NCBI RefSeq assembly: GCF_965661665.1
Contig: NZ_CBFIEO010000006.1
Location: 1-64,000, forward strand
DNA: 64,000 nt
Direction: 5' to 3'
Origin: Cognatiyoonia sp965661665
GTDB lineage: Bacteria > Pseudomonadota > Alphaproteobacteria > Rhodobacterales > Rhodobacteraceae
The translations under genes and the position numbers were made by a program. Position 1 is the stretch's first letter. Each line of letters opens with the position of its first letter. Shown here piece after piece: positions 26,286 through 35,129 of this stretch. The notes under the pieces are model-generated. The model saw nothing but the letters and a program-made list of their open reading frames with translations, was not told where the DNA came from and searched no databases.

Positions 26286-27220
26286 AACTCACCACCCTCA
26301 CAGCGGCCCTCGCCCTGACAGCCGCCCCTGCCCTCGCGCAGGACAAGATGACGCTAATGCTCGACTGGTTCATCAATCCAGACCACGGGCCGATCATTGT
26401 GGCGGAAGAGCTGGGCTACTTCGCAGATCAAGGGCTAGAGGTCGAAGTCATCGCTCCCGCCGACCCGTCCGACCCACCAAAAATGGTCGCTGCGGGCCAA
26501 GCGGAACTTGCTATCTCCTATCAGCCACAGCTTCACCTGCAGATTCATGAAGGCTTACCACTTCAACGGGTCGGCACGCTGGTGGCCACACCGCTCAACT
26601 GTCTGCTGGCGCTCGAAGACGGGCCGATCCAGACACCGGCTGACCTGAAAGGCAAAAAAGTTGGCTTCTCCGTCTCCGGCGTGGAAGAGGCTGTGCTGGG
26701 CGCGATCCTTGCGACCTATGACCTGACGCTTGATGATATCGAGCTTATCAACGTCAACTGGTCGCTCTCGCCCTCGCTCATGTCCGGCCAAGTCGACGCC
26801 GTCATCGGCGCGTTCCGTAACTTTGAGCTGAACCAAATGGACATCGAAGGCGTTGCGGGCAACTGCTTTTACGTCGAGGAAGAGGGCCTGCCCTCCTACG
26901 ATGAGCTGATCTACGTCGCCAATACCGAGACGATGGACAAAGACATGATCGCCCGCTTCCTCGCGGCGACAGAATTCGCCACCCAATACATCGTCAACCA
27001 CCCGGAAGAGAGCTGGGACATCTTCGCGGGCACATCCGCTGAACTGCAAGACGAACTCAACGCCCGTGCATGGGTCGATACCTTGCCGCGCTTTGCCCTG
27101 CGCCCAACCGCCATGGACGAAGGCCGCTATGAAGCGTTTGAGGCGTTCCTATTCGAAGCTGGCCTGATCCCCGCGATCAACGACGTCTCAAAGATCACGA
27201 TTGATGTGACCGCGAAATGA
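26282..27220 (+). CDS. thiY: HMP-precursor ABC transporter, substrate-binding protein ThiY
   Basis: The 312-residue periplasmic protein of the NMT1/THI5-like family has a Sec signal (MKLTTLTAALALTAAPALAQ). LMLDWFINPDHGPIIVAEELGYFADQGLEVEVI is the characteristic N-terminus of ThiY, which binds N-formyl-4-amino-5-aminomethyl-2-methylpyrimidine, a thiamine breakdown product. ThiZ and ThiX are encoded downstream, and tenA, which acts on the imported pyrimidine, sits between them. It overlaps thiF by 4 bp. Confidence 0.93.
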   Translation: MKLTTLTAALALTAAPALAQDKMTLMLDWFINPDHGPIIVAEELGYFADQGLEVEVIAPADPSDPPKMVAAGQAELAISYQPQLHLQIHEGLPLQRVGTLVATPLNCLLALEDGPIQTPADLKGKKVGFSVSGVEEAVLGAILATYDLTLDDIELINVNWSLSPSLMSGQVDAVIGAFRNFELNQMDIEGVAGNCFYVEEEGLPSYDELIYVANTETMDKDMIARFLAATEFATQYIVNHPEESWDIFAGTSAELQDELNARAWVDTLPRFALRPTAMDEGRYEAFEAFLFEAGLIPAINDVSKITIDVTAK

Positions 27221-27900
27221 CAACTGACTATGGCAAAACCTTCGCCGCGCTGAGGGACGGCGCGGGACAGGCGTGGGACGATTACACCCACCACGCTTTT
27301 GTCGAAGGCTTGCGCGACGGTACCCTGCCCCGCGCGTCCTTCCTACACTACCTCGTGCAAGACTACGTGTTCCTGATCCACTTCTCCCGCGCATGGTCGC
27401 TGGCGGTCGTGAAGTCAGAGACGTTGGAAGAAATGAAGGTCTGCGCCGGCACCGTCGATGCACTGGTGAACCACGAAATGGCGCTGCACATCAAAACTTG
27501 CGCGGCGGAAGGCATCGATGAAGAGACCCTCTTCAACGCGGCCGAAGAAGCCGAAAACCTTGCCTACACCCGCTATGTGATGGACGCGGGTCTTCAAGGG
27601 GACTTTCTTGATCTGTTGGCTGCCCTCGCCCCCTGCGTCTTTGGCTATGGTGAGATTGGCGCGCGTCTGGGGTCAGATCATGACGACCGTACGCCCTACA
27701 AAGACTGGATTAACGCTTACGCCGGTAAAGAATACCAAGAGGTTTGCGGCACCGTCGGGCAGATGTGTGACCTGGCATTTACCCGGCGGATCGGGGATAG
27801 GCCGCAAACCTCACCCCGCTGGTCTCACTTACAATCGCGGTTCGCTAAAGCGACGGAACTTGAGGTGAGCTTTTGGGACATGGGGCTGCGCGGCGCGTGA
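27217..27900 (+). CDS. tenA: Aminopyrimidine aminohydrolase TenA
   Basis: This 227-residue all-helical protein deaminates aminomethylpyrimidine to HMP in thiamine salvage. The nucleophile is C140 in ALAPCVFGYGEIG, and a conserved Glu is in TELEVSFWDMGL at the C-terminus. FLHYLVQDYVFLIHFSRAW is the N-terminal helix signature. Overlap with thiY (ATGA) and with thiZ (GTGA) places salvage and import genes in one translational unit. Thiaminase II activity is the same family function. Confidence 0.95.
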   Translation: MTTDYGKTFAALRDGAGQAWDDYTHHAFVEGLRDGTLPRASFLHYLVQDYVFLIHFSRAWSLAVVKSETLEEMKVCAGTVDALVNHEMALHIKTCAAEGIDEETLFNAAEEAENLAYTRYVMDAGLQGDFLDLLAALAPCVFGYGEIGARLGSDHDDRTPYKDWINAYAGKEYQEVCGTVGQMCDLAFTRRIGDRPQTSPRWSHLQSRFAKATELEVSFWDMGLRGA

Positions 27901-28625
27901 CCCAGGCCCCCGCCATAACGCTGCGCGGCAGTCATGTGATCGACGGACAATCCTTGTTCGAAGACATCACGCTGACCCTGCCCGCGGCAGAATGGACCTG
28001 CCTTCTAGGGCCTTCGGGCGTGGGCAAGTCAACGATTTTGCGGCTGATTCTTGGATTGGACACCGCCGGCACCTTTACCGGGGCGATTGAAGTCTCTGAT
28101 GGCGCACCCTTGCACGACCGGATCAGCTATATGGCGCAGTCCGATCTGCTGCTGCCGTGGCTCACAGTGTTGGAAAACACAGTGATAGGTGCCCGTTTAC
28201 GGGGTGAAAAACCCGATATGGACCGCGCGCAAGCGCTGCTCACCCGCGTCGGTCTGTCTGAGCATCAAACCAAGAAGCCTGCGGCCCTGTCCGGCGGTAT
28301 GCGCCAACGCGCCGCCATTGCCCGCACATTGATGGAGAATCGCCCCATCGTGCTTTTGGATGAGCCTTTCTCAGCCCTCGACGCCGGCACACGGGCCGAC
28401 ATGCAGGAGCTCGCGGCAGAGGTGCTTTGGGGCAAAACCGTCTTGCTTGTGACCCACGACCCCGGCGAAGCGGCCCGTATGGCCCACCAGATCGTCCTCC
28501 TGACGCCGTCAGAGGCGAAACAGTGGTCGGTACCCTCTACACCGCCAATACGGGCTGTAGACGCCTCAAAGACACTCGCAGCGCAATCTGAACTCTTGGC
28601 CCATATGCGGGGGTTTCGGGCATGA
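27897..28625 (+). CDS. thiZ: HMP-precursor ABC transporter, ATP-binding protein ThiZ
   Basis: The 242-residue ABC ATPase of the nitrate/taurine type has Walker A GPSGVGKST (38-46), signature LSGGMRQRAAIARTL and Walker B IVLLDEPFSALD, then VTHDPGEAARMA. GTG 27897 overlaps the tenA stop. It energises uptake with ThiX and ThiY. The C-terminus is short and lacks a regulatory domain. Confidence 0.92.
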   Translation: MTQAPAITLRGSHVIDGQSLFEDITLTLPAAEWTCLLGPSGVGKSTILRLILGLDTAGTFTGAIEVSDGAPLHDRISYMAQSDLLLPWLTVLENTVIGARLRGEKPDMDRAQALLTRVGLSEHQTKKPAALSGGMRQRAAIARTLMENRPIVLLDEPFSALDAGTRADMQELAAEVLWGKTVLLVTHDPGEAARMAHQIVLLTPSEAKQWSVPSTPPIRAVDASKTLAAQSELLAHMRGFRA

Positions 28626-29368
28626 GGTGGCTCTACGGCGGCGCTGCGATGCTCTTAGGGCTGGTTCTGTGGCAAGGATTGGTCTGGATGACGGGCGTGC
28701 CGAAGTTCATCCTCCCCTCCCCTCTGCAAGTGGTGGAGGCGAGCTTCAAAAGCCGCGCCCTGATCGCGGAACATGCGATCGTCACGATAACCGAAGTCGT
28801 TATTGGCCTCCTGATCGGCGTAGTGCTTGGCGGGCTGACAGCCATCCAACTGGCCAGTTCACAGACCCTACAAAGGCTGTTGTTGCCGATCCTTGTATTC
28901 ACGCAAGCGGTCCCCGTCTTCGCTCTCGCCCCGATCCTAACGCTTTGGTTCGGCTATGGCATGACCTCCAAAATCGTCATGGCCGTTCTGATCATTTACT
29001 TTCCAGTCACATCTGCCTTCCATGATGGTCTGCGCAGCACGGACAAAGGTATGGTGGACCTTGCCCGCACAATGGGCGCGACGGACCGCCAGATCATGCA
29101 GCGCATCCGCATTCCCCATGCCCTGCCTTCGCTGGCGACAGGTCTCCGCCTCGCAGCCGTCTATGCGCCCATCGGCGCAGTCATTGGCGAATGGGTCGGG
29201 TCGTCCAAGGGCTTGGGTTATCTGATGCTACTCGCTAGTGGGCGGGTAAAGATCGATCTGATGTTCGCCAGCCTGATCACGCTCGCGATCATCACCGTCA
29301 TACTGCACATCGCGGTGGGTGCACTGGCCGACAGGCTTGCCAAATACAGCGAAGGCAGAGCCGCCTGA
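28622..29368 (+). CDS. thiX: HMP-precursor ABC transporter, permease ThiX
   Basis: The 248-residue BPD_transp_1 permease has about six membrane helices. The EAA loop reads GMVDLARTMGATDRQIMQRIRIPHALPSLATGLRL. GEWVGSSKGLGYLMLLASGRVKIDLMFASLITLAIITV is the typical C-terminal part of SsuC/ThiX proteins. Last gene of the thi operon; overlaps thiZ by 4 bp. No terminator is visible: two bases after its stop a parB remnant on the other strand begins. Confidence 0.92.
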   Translation: MRWLYGGAAMLLGLVLWQGLVWMTGVPKFILPSPLQVVEASFKSRALIAEHAIVTITEVVIGLLIGVVLGGLTAIQLASSQTLQRLLLPILVFTQAVPVFALAPILTLWFGYGMTSKIVMAVLIIYFPVTSAFHDGLRSTDKGMVDLARTMGATDRQIMQRIRIPHALPSLATGLRLAAVYAPIGAVIGEWVGSSKGLGYLMLLASGRVKIDLMFASLITLAIITVILHIAVGALADRLAKYSEGRAA

Positions 29369-29369
29369 T

Positions 29370-29447
29370 TTTCGTTTCGCTGCGAAACTCCGCATCCATC
29401 TCCGCCAGTTTCTCTTTGCTTGGTGGGTCGAGCCTGCGTTTAGCCAT
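29370..29447 (-). pseudogene. Remnant of a plasmid partition protein ParB N-terminus
   Basis: From ATG 29447 the minus strand reads MAKRRLDPPSKEKLAEMDAE followed by FRSET. This is the N-terminal leader I associate with ParB proteins of Roseobacter plasmids. After about 25 codons it loses resemblance and abuts the thiX stop, so the rest is deleted. The start overlaps the ParA remnant's stop, as in true parAB operons. Confidence 0.55.
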
Positions 29448-30023
29448 TTGTTTGATCTCCTTCAGGGTTCATCATTCGTTGGTCACGCCACCACGTGCTC
29501 AAAAGCACCTCTTTCACCTCCGCCCGTGTGCGGTCGAAGGTCTCGCGCCCGCGCACGTATGTGTTGCGGTTGAAGTCGCGATAATCGGCCTCGTAAATGC
29601 CGTTCATGTTCTCACGAGCCTGCCCAACCATAGCGGTCATTTCCTGACGGTAAGTTGTCATGAAGTCACCGAAATAAGCCTAATGACGTTGGCCAGATCG
29701 GTTTGTTGGCTGCCGTCAAAGCGGGTCACAATGGCACGCACCGCGTCCCATTCGAAGGTCATCCCCGACAGACCTTGTTGCCTGCGGACGGAGTTTTCCC
29801 CTTCTTCAATGGAAGCAAATGTGCTGTAGAGCATGTCAAAGAAACGACCGGTTCTGTCGAACTCCAGGAACGAGGCGCCAAGCGGGACCAGTAGGATGTC
29901 TGCGGCCGCGAAGGGATGCGTGATGTGCGGCAGTCGTTTGCGAAGGCGGGGTTGGTCATGGACAAGGAAACCTCCTGCCCCGGAGTGCATGTTTATGTGA
30001 GGGATGCCTAAGCCCGAACTCAA
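29440..30023 (-). pseudogene. Remnant of a plasmid partition ATPase ParA (C-terminal part), frameshifted
   Basis: Two minus-strand frames join into the C-terminal half of a Roseobacter-plasmid ParA. The first reads AADILLVPLGASFLEFDRTG, RFFDMLYSTFASIEEGEN, FEWDAVRAIVTRFDGSQQTDLANVIRL. The next frame reads YFGDFMTTYRQEMTAMVGQA, GIYEADYRDFNRNTYVRGRETFD, LLSTWWRD. A one-base deletion in the T-run near 29677 explains the shift. The Walker A N-terminal half is absent, and sequence before about 29920 is not recognisable. With the parB fragment this marks a decayed plasmid partition module between two chromosomal operons. The ParA family assignment is from memory of the C-terminal motifs. Confidence 0.65.
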
Positions 30024-30046
30024 GCCGAAGGCTGCCCGTCGCGGCC

Positions 30047-30850
30047 TTAACCGCCCGCCATCTGTTCTTCCCTTTGCCGTCGGACCAAGGCGCGTTTTGA
30101 AGTGATGGAGGCCACGATTACGCCTATCGTCACCAGCGAGATGATGATCGTGGAGAGCGCGTTGATCTCTGGCGTCACGCCGAGGCGGACGGACGAGAAG
30201 ATTTTGATTGGCAAGGTGGTGGACGATGGGCCGGCGGTGAAGCTTGCGATCACAAGGTCGTCGAGCGAAAGGGTGAACGCCAAGAGCCAGCCGGAGAAGA
30301 CCGCAGGCGCAATGATTGGCAAGGTCACGCTTTTGAAGGCATCCCAGCCGGTGCAGCCAAGGTCATAGGCCGCCTCTTCCAGCGATTGATCAAAGCTTGC
30401 CATGCGGGAGCTGACGACGACGCTGACGTAGCACATGGAAAACGTCGCATGGGCGAGGACGATGGTGGTGACACCACGGTCGAGCCCGATGGAGATGAAG
30501 AGCAGCAGCAGCGACAGGCCGGTGATCACCTCCGGCATCACCAGCGGCGCATAGATCATGCCGGAAAAGAGCATCCGGCCGAGGAAACGGCCAGACCGGA
30601 CCAAGACAAACGCCGCCATCGTGCCGAGGATCGTGGCGATGGTGGAGGAGATGAAGCCCACCCGCAGCGTGACCCACGCGGCATCAAGGAAGGCTTCGTT
30701 TTGGAACAATTCCCCATACCATTTGGTGGAAAACCCCGCCCAGACCGTCACCAGTTTTGAGGCGTTGAAGCTGTAGACGATCAGGATGATCATCGGGATA
30801 TAGAGGAACGCGAAGCCCAATGTCAGCGAAACCACGTTGAAGGAGGTCAT
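30047..30850 (-). CDS. potI: Polyamine ABC transporter permease PotI (PotC type)
   Basis: The 267-residue inner-membrane subunit has six hydrophobic segments and the EAA loop SLEEAAYDLGCTGWDAFKSVTLPIIAPAVFSGWLLAFTLSLDDLVIASF. That loop, with SLDDLVI, is typical of PotC/PotI. ATG 30850 was chosen because upstream in-frame sequence overlaps potH in a non-membrane reading. It is the last gene of potF-G-H-I and imports putrescine or spermidine with PotH. A decayed ParA fragment begins about 25 bp past its stop. Confidence 0.9.
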   Translation of the reverse strand: MTSFNVVSLTLGFAFLYIPMIILIVYSFNASKLVTVWAGFSTKWYGELFQNEAFLDAAWVTLRVGFISSTIATILGTMAAFVLVRSGRFLGRMLFSGMIYAPLVMPEVITGLSLLLLFISIGLDRGVTTIVLAHATFSMCYVSVVVSSRMASFDQSLEEAAYDLGCTGWDAFKSVTLPIIAPAVFSGWLLAFTLSLDDLVIASFTAGPSSTTLPIKIFSSVRLGVTPEINALSTIIISLVTIGVIVASITSKRALVRRQREEQMAGG

Positions 30851-30855
30851 GCGTC

Positions 30856-31743
30856 TCAATTGCCCGCCTCCCGCTGTTTTTGTTCGTTCCGCTGGAAGAG
30901 GATGATGGGAACAATCAGAATGAGCAGCAGGATGATCGCCACGGTAGAAGCAACCGGCCAGTCGCGGTTGGAGAAGAATTCTTCCCACAGCACCTTGCCG
31001 ATCATCAGCGTGTCAGAGCCACCCAAGAGCGACGGGATCACGAATTCCCCCAAGGCGGGGATGAAGACAAGGAAACAGCCCGCAATCACGCCAGGTTTGG
31101 AAAGGGGTGCGGTGACGGACCAAAAGGCTTGCAGGCGGGCGCAGCCAAGGTCTTCTGCCGCTTCCAGAAGCGTGCCGTCAAGCTTTTCCAGCGTAGCATA
31201 GATCGGCAGGACCATGAACGGCAGGTAGGTGTAAGTGATGCCTACGTAGACGGCGATTTCTGTGTTCAGAAGCTGGATCGGTTCGGATGTGATGCCGAGC
31301 GCGATGAGGACTTTGTTCAAGTAACCTTCGTTCGCGAGAATGCCGATCCAGGCGTAGACGCGGATCAGAAAGCTGGTCCAGAACGGTAGGATGATAAGCA
31401 GCATCAGGGTGGGGCGCCAATGCTCTGGCGCGCTGGCCATGCCGTAGGCGATAGGGAAACCGACGAGTAGGGTGAAGAACGTCGACAGCGTCGCGATTTG
31501 CAGGCTCGAGAGGTAGGCTTTCCAATAAAGATCGTCGTCTGTGAGGAACCAGAAGTTTTCAAGGTCGAGTTGCGACCAAAACTCCTTGAACCCTTCCCAT
31601 CCGGTAGAGAGGTCCAGTTGCGGTGTGTAGGGTGGGATGGAGAGGGCGTAGTCCGAAAGCGAGATTTTCAGCACGATCCCAAAAGGCACCAAGAACAAGA
31701 GCAGGAGCCAAAGGTAGGGTATGCCGATTAAGAGCCTGCGCAT
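30856..31743 (-). CDS. potH: Polyamine ABC transporter permease PotH (PotB type)
   Basis: The 295-residue permease shows the PotB/PotH layout: LLIGIPYLWLLLLFLVPFGIVLKISLSDYA at the N-terminus, a periplasmic loop with NFWFLTDDDLYWKAYLSSLQIA, and the EAA loop TLLEAAEDLGCARLQAFWSVTAPLSKPGVIAG. The start overlaps the potG stop (ATGA). It pairs with PotI. Confidence 0.92.
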   Translation of the reverse strand: MRRLLIGIPYLWLLLLFLVPFGIVLKISLSDYALSIPPYTPQLDLSTGWEGFKEFWSQLDLENFWFLTDDDLYWKAYLSSLQIATLSTFFTLLVGFPIAYGMASAPEHWRPTLMLLIILPFWTSFLIRVYAWIGILANEGYLNKVLIALGITSEPIQLLNTEIAVYVGITYTYLPFMVLPIYATLEKLDGTLLEAAEDLGCARLQAFWSVTAPLSKPGVIAGCFLVFIPALGEFVIPSLLGGSDTLMIGKVLWEEFFSNRDWPVASTVAIILLLILIVPIILFQRNEQKQREAGN

Positions 31744-32873
31744 CAGTCCCTCAACACGATGCCAGCAGTGTCAGACCATGACAGCCAAACGGGGTCTTCC
31801 CATGTGATGTCACGGCGGGCGATGCGGCGGTTGTTGGCGGTTTGGGATTTGATGATTTGGCCGTTCGGCAGTTCGACGTGATAGGTCGACATGTTGCCAA
31901 GGTAAGCAATGTCGAGCACTTTGCCTTTAAGCTTGTTGGCGGCCTCAGGCTCGTCCTTGCTGATGGAGACCTTTTCGGGCCGGATCACGAAACTGGCGGG
32001 GTCGCCTTGGGTTACACGCGCACCGATCATGCCTTTGATCGGGGCTGCGCCTTCGGCCCATGACAGCTCCGCCTCGTCGCCGTTGATTGCGGTGGTGGTG
32101 CCGGTTACGATGCTGACGTCGCCGATAAAGTCCGCGACATAGAGGGAGTTGGGTGTTTCATAGATGCGGTCAGGCGTGTCGACCTGTTTCAAAAGGCCAT
32201 TGTCCATCACAGCGATGCGGCTCGCGACGGTCATCGCCTCTTCCTGATCGTGGGTGACGATGACAAAGGTGGTGCCGGTCGTCTCCTGAATGTCCATTAG
32301 TTCGAATTGGGTTTCTTGACGCAGTTTCTTGTCGAGCGCGCCCAGGGGTTCATCCAGTAGTAGCAGTTTCGGGGCCTTGGCCAGCGCACGGGCCAGCGCC
32401 ACGCGTTGTTTCTGTCCGCCAGAGATTTGATGCGGTTTGCGCTTGGCGTATTTTTGCAGCTGCACAAGGCGCAGCATCTCATCCACGCGGCCCTGAATCT
32501 CAGACTTCGGCATGGGGGAGCGGTGCAGGCCAAAGGCGATGTTGTCAGCAACCGAAAGATGCGGGAACAGCGCATAGGATTGGAACATCATGTTCACTGC
32601 GCGTTTGTTGGCAGGGATGCCCGCCATGTTTTGCCCGTCGATGGAGATGGCGCCTTGGGTGGCTTCCTCAAACCCGCCGAGCATCCGCATCAAGGTGGTC
32701 TTGCCGCAACCGGATGGCCCCAACAGGGCAAAGAATTCCCGCGGGTAAATCTTGAGGTCGATGTCGTCGATGGCGGTGAAATCGCCAAACTTCTTTGTCA
32801 CCCCATCAAGGGAAATCAGCGGTTTGGCAGTTGCGTCTTCCCACGGAGCGAAGACTTCTTTCTCAGCTGGCAT
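31743..32873 (-). CDS. potG: Polyamine ABC transporter ATP-binding protein PotG (PotA type)
   Basis: The 376-residue ATPase has Walker A GPSGCGKTT, signature ISGGQKQRVALARAL, Walker B LLLLDEPLGALD, and a C-terminal TOBE domain (TGTTTAINGDEAELSWAEGA... RPEKVSI). These define the CUT1/Pot-type subunit with regulatory C-terminus. ATG 32873 (MPAEKEVFAPW) was chosen; GTG 32885 is possible. A strong hairpin separates it from potF. Confidence 0.92.
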   Translation of the reverse strand: MPAEKEVFAPWEDATAKPLISLDGVTKKFGDFTAIDDIDLKIYPREFFALLGPSGCGKTTLMRMLGGFEEATQGAISIDGQNMAGIPANKRAVNMMFQSYALFPHLSVADNIAFGLHRSPMPKSEIQGRVDEMLRLVQLQKYAKRKPHQISGGQKQRVALARALAKAPKLLLLDEPLGALDKKLRQETQFELMDIQETTGTTFVIVTHDQEEAMTVASRIAVMDNGLLKQVDTPDRIYETPNSLYVADFIGDVSIVTGTTTAINGDEAELSWAEGAAPIKGMIGARVTQGDPASFVIRPEKVSISKDEPEAANKLKGKVLDIAYLGNMSTYHVELPNGQIIKSQTANNRRIARRDITWEDPVWLSWSDTAGIVLRD

Positions 32874-32890
32874 TGGGGTCCCCACAAAAG

Positions 32891-32918
32891 TGGTCAGCGC
32901 CCGCCAAGGCGCTGACCA
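32891..32918 (-). terminator. Strong stem-loop between potF and potG
   Basis: TGGTCAGCGCC (32891-32901) and GGCGCTGACCA (32908-32918) form a perfect 11-bp stem around six bases; on the minus strand CTTTTG follows. It lies in the 57-bp gap after potF. It probably acts as a partial terminator and mRNA stabiliser that keeps the binding protein in excess over PotGHI. Confidence 0.8.
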
Positions 32919-32930
32919 GCAATCAAGCGA

Positions 32931-34016
32931 TTAGGTGCCTGATTTGATCTTTGTCCACAGACGCGTGACGGTCCGCTGTACGCGGGCAGGGTACGGCGTT
33001 GTGGTGAAGAGTTTGCCAAGCGTTTCCTCATCGGGGTACACCGCTGGGTATTCCAGAATTTCCTGATCGATGAATTCTTGCGCGGCAAGGTTGCCGCTGG
33101 CGTACCAGACATAGTTTGTCGCGGCGGCTGCGTTTTCAGCGTTCAGGATGAAGTTGATAAACTTATGCGCGGCATCTGGGTTTGGGGCGTCCGCAGGGAT
33201 CGCCATTTGGTCAAACCACATTTGTGCGCCTTGGACCGGGATCGAATAGTCGATCTCATGACCGTTTTCGGCTTCAGCCGCGCGGAACTGCGCCAAGAAG
33301 ACGTCGCCAGACCAGCCGACGGCCACGCAGATTTCGCCATTGGCGAGCGCGTTGATGTATTCAGAGCTGTGGAACTTCTGGATGTATGGGCGGATGCCTG
33401 CAAAAACGGCTTCAGCCTTAGCGATGACGTCTGGGTCATGGCTGTCTGGGTCTTCGCCGATGTAGTTTAGCGCAGCTGGGATTAACTCCGTCGGTGCATC
33501 AAGGAACTGCACGCCGCATTCCGCGAGCTTTTCCATGTTCGCCGGATCAAAGACCAAGTCCCAGTTGTCAAATGGCGCATCTTCGCCAAGGATTTCGGTG
33601 ACTTTGCCGATGTTATAGCCGATGCCTGTGGTGCCCCACATATAGTTGATGGAGTATTCGCCACCTGGGTCATACTCATCTGTGCGGGCTTGGATATCAC
33701 CCCAAAGGTTGCCGTGGTTTGGCAGTTTGGAGATGTCCAGTTTCTGGAACACGCCTGCTTCGATCTGGCGCTGCAGGAAGGTGCCGGAGGGCACAACCAC
33801 GTCATAGCCGGAGGACCCAGCCAGCAGTTTCGTCTCTAGCACTTCGTTGCTGTCGAAGACGTCGTAGATCAGTTCGATGCCTGTTTCGGCTTCGAACTGC
33901 TCAAGCAGGGCTTCGTCGATATAATCAGACCAGTTGTAAACGCGGACTTCTTCCGCGGTGGCAGCAGTAGCTGCCAAGCCGAGTGCGAGCACTGGCAATG
34001 TGTAAGATACCTTCAT
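32931..34016 (-). CDS. potF: Putrescine/spermidine-binding periplasmic protein (PotF/PotD family)
   Basis: The 361-residue solute-binding protein has a Sec signal (MKVSYTLPVLALGLAATAATA) and starts the mature chain with EEVRVYNWSDYIDEALLEQFEAETGIELIYDVFDSNE. YNWSDYID and VFDSNE are the standard PotF opening. AVGWSGDVFLAQ and EGAQMWFDQMAIPADAPN-like segments build the ligand pocket. It is transcribed first, ahead of potGHI, from the 147-bp region shared with divergent bciA. PotF (putrescine) versus PotD (spermidine) specificity is uncertain. Confidence 0.92.
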   Translation of the reverse strand: MKVSYTLPVLALGLAATAATAEEVRVYNWSDYIDEALLEQFEAETGIELIYDVFDSNEVLETKLLAGSSGYDVVVPSGTFLQRQIEAGVFQKLDISKLPNHGNLWGDIQARTDEYDPGGEYSINYMWGTTGIGYNIGKVTEILGEDAPFDNWDLVFDPANMEKLAECGVQFLDAPTELIPAALNYIGEDPDSHDPDVIAKAEAVFAGIRPYIQKFHSSEYINALANGEICVAVGWSGDVFLAQFRAAEAENGHEIDYSIPVQGAQMWFDQMAIPADAPNPDAAHKFINFILNAENAAAATNYVWYASGNLAAQEFIDQEILEYPAVYPDEETLGKLFTTTPYPARVQRTVTRLWTKIKSGT

Positions 34017-34163
34017 CTCGTTCTCCCATTGGATGACACGGTAGTGTTGAACGGAATTTGGGTTCTGGCAAGCGATTCCGTTTTGTTCCGCCGGCTTACT
34101 TGATTTGAAATCGCGCATTTGGTCATTTTCTGAGCGGCACGACAGTGGTAAGCCCGTTTGGTA

Positions 34164-35129
34164 ATGACGACAGGCACGCCTCATTCCGTTTCGCGATCGG
34201 TCCTGCTCTTCGGGGCGACGGGGACAATAGGGCGTGCTGTCTTGGCGGAGCTTTTGGTGCAGGGCCATGATGTCACCGTTGTCGGTCGCACACCGATTGA
34301 GGGCGCGTGGTTTGTCGCGGCGGATGTGACAAAGCTGGACGACCTGAATCACTATATCCCCGTGCGGCCCTATGATGCGGTGATTTCTTGCCTTGCATCG
34401 CGGACGGGCGTGCCAAGTGATGCTTGGGCGATTGATCATGACGCGCATCAGGGAATTTTGACTTTCGCTAAAGCGCGGGGGATTGGGCAGTTTGTGCTGT
34501 TGTCTGCCATTTGTGTGCAACGGCCGAAATTGGCGTTTCAAAAAGCCAAGCTGAAGTTTGAGGCGCGTTTGAAAGAAAGCGTCCTGCGCTATTCCATCGT
34601 ACGGCCCACGGCCTATTTCAAATCGCTGTCGGGGCAGGTGGCGCGGGTGCGGGCGGGCAAGCCGTTTCTTGTGTTTCGCGAAGGAAAGCTGACCGCGTGC
34701 AAACCGATCAGTGATCGCGATCTGGCTGCATACATGGTGCGGTGTTTGTGGGATGATGAATTGCAAAACCAAGTTCTGCCCATTGGTGGACCGGGGCCTG
34801 CGATCACGCCGCTGGATCAAGTGGCAATGTTGGAAAACGTCTTGGGCGAACCTGTGAAGGTGCGGCGTGTGCCCATAGCCATGATAAGTGCCATCATCGG
34901 GTTATTGAGCTTTGCGGGTCTCGTCAGTGGCCGTGCCCGCGACAAGGCGGAGCTTGCGAAGATCGGGCGCTATTACGCGACGGAGTCGATGCTGGTCTAT
35001 GATGCTAAGGCGGGTCGCTATGATGCGGATGCTACGCTGGAGACGGGTTCAGACACTTTGCAACAGCACTATGCGGATTTGGTCGCTGGGCGGACAACAG
35101 TTGATCTGGGCGAGCACGCGATGTTCTAG
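34164..35129 (+). CDS. bciA: Divinyl (proto)chlorophyllide a 8-vinyl reductase, BciA type
   Basis: The 321-residue atypical SDR has the NADPH motif LLFGATGTIGRAVLAEL (15-31), VISCLASRTG, and the C-terminal YYATESMLVYDAKAGRYDADATLETGSDTL that I recognise from BciA of purple bacteria. BciA reduces the 8-vinyl group of divinyl chlorophyllide in bacteriochlorophyll synthesis with NADPH. In relatives it often lies outside the photosynthesis cluster, as here, so its presence suggests an aerobic anoxygenic phototroph or a lineage that lost the trait. ATG 34164 is preferred over TTG 34158. No other pigment gene is in the window. Confidence 0.82.
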   Translation: MTTGTPHSVSRSVLLFGATGTIGRAVLAELLVQGHDVTVVGRTPIEGAWFVAADVTKLDDLNHYIPVRPYDAVISCLASRTGVPSDAWAIDHDAHQGILTFAKARGIGQFVLLSAICVQRPKLAFQKAKLKFEARLKESVLRYSIVRPTAYFKSLSGQVARVRAGKPFLVFREGKLTACKPISDRDLAAYMVRCLWDDELQNQVLPIGGPGPAITPLDQVAMLENVLGEPVKVRRVPIAMISAIIGLLSFAGLVSGRARDKAELAKIGRYYATESMLVYDAKAGRYDADATLETGSDTLQQHYADLVAGRTTVDLGEHAMF

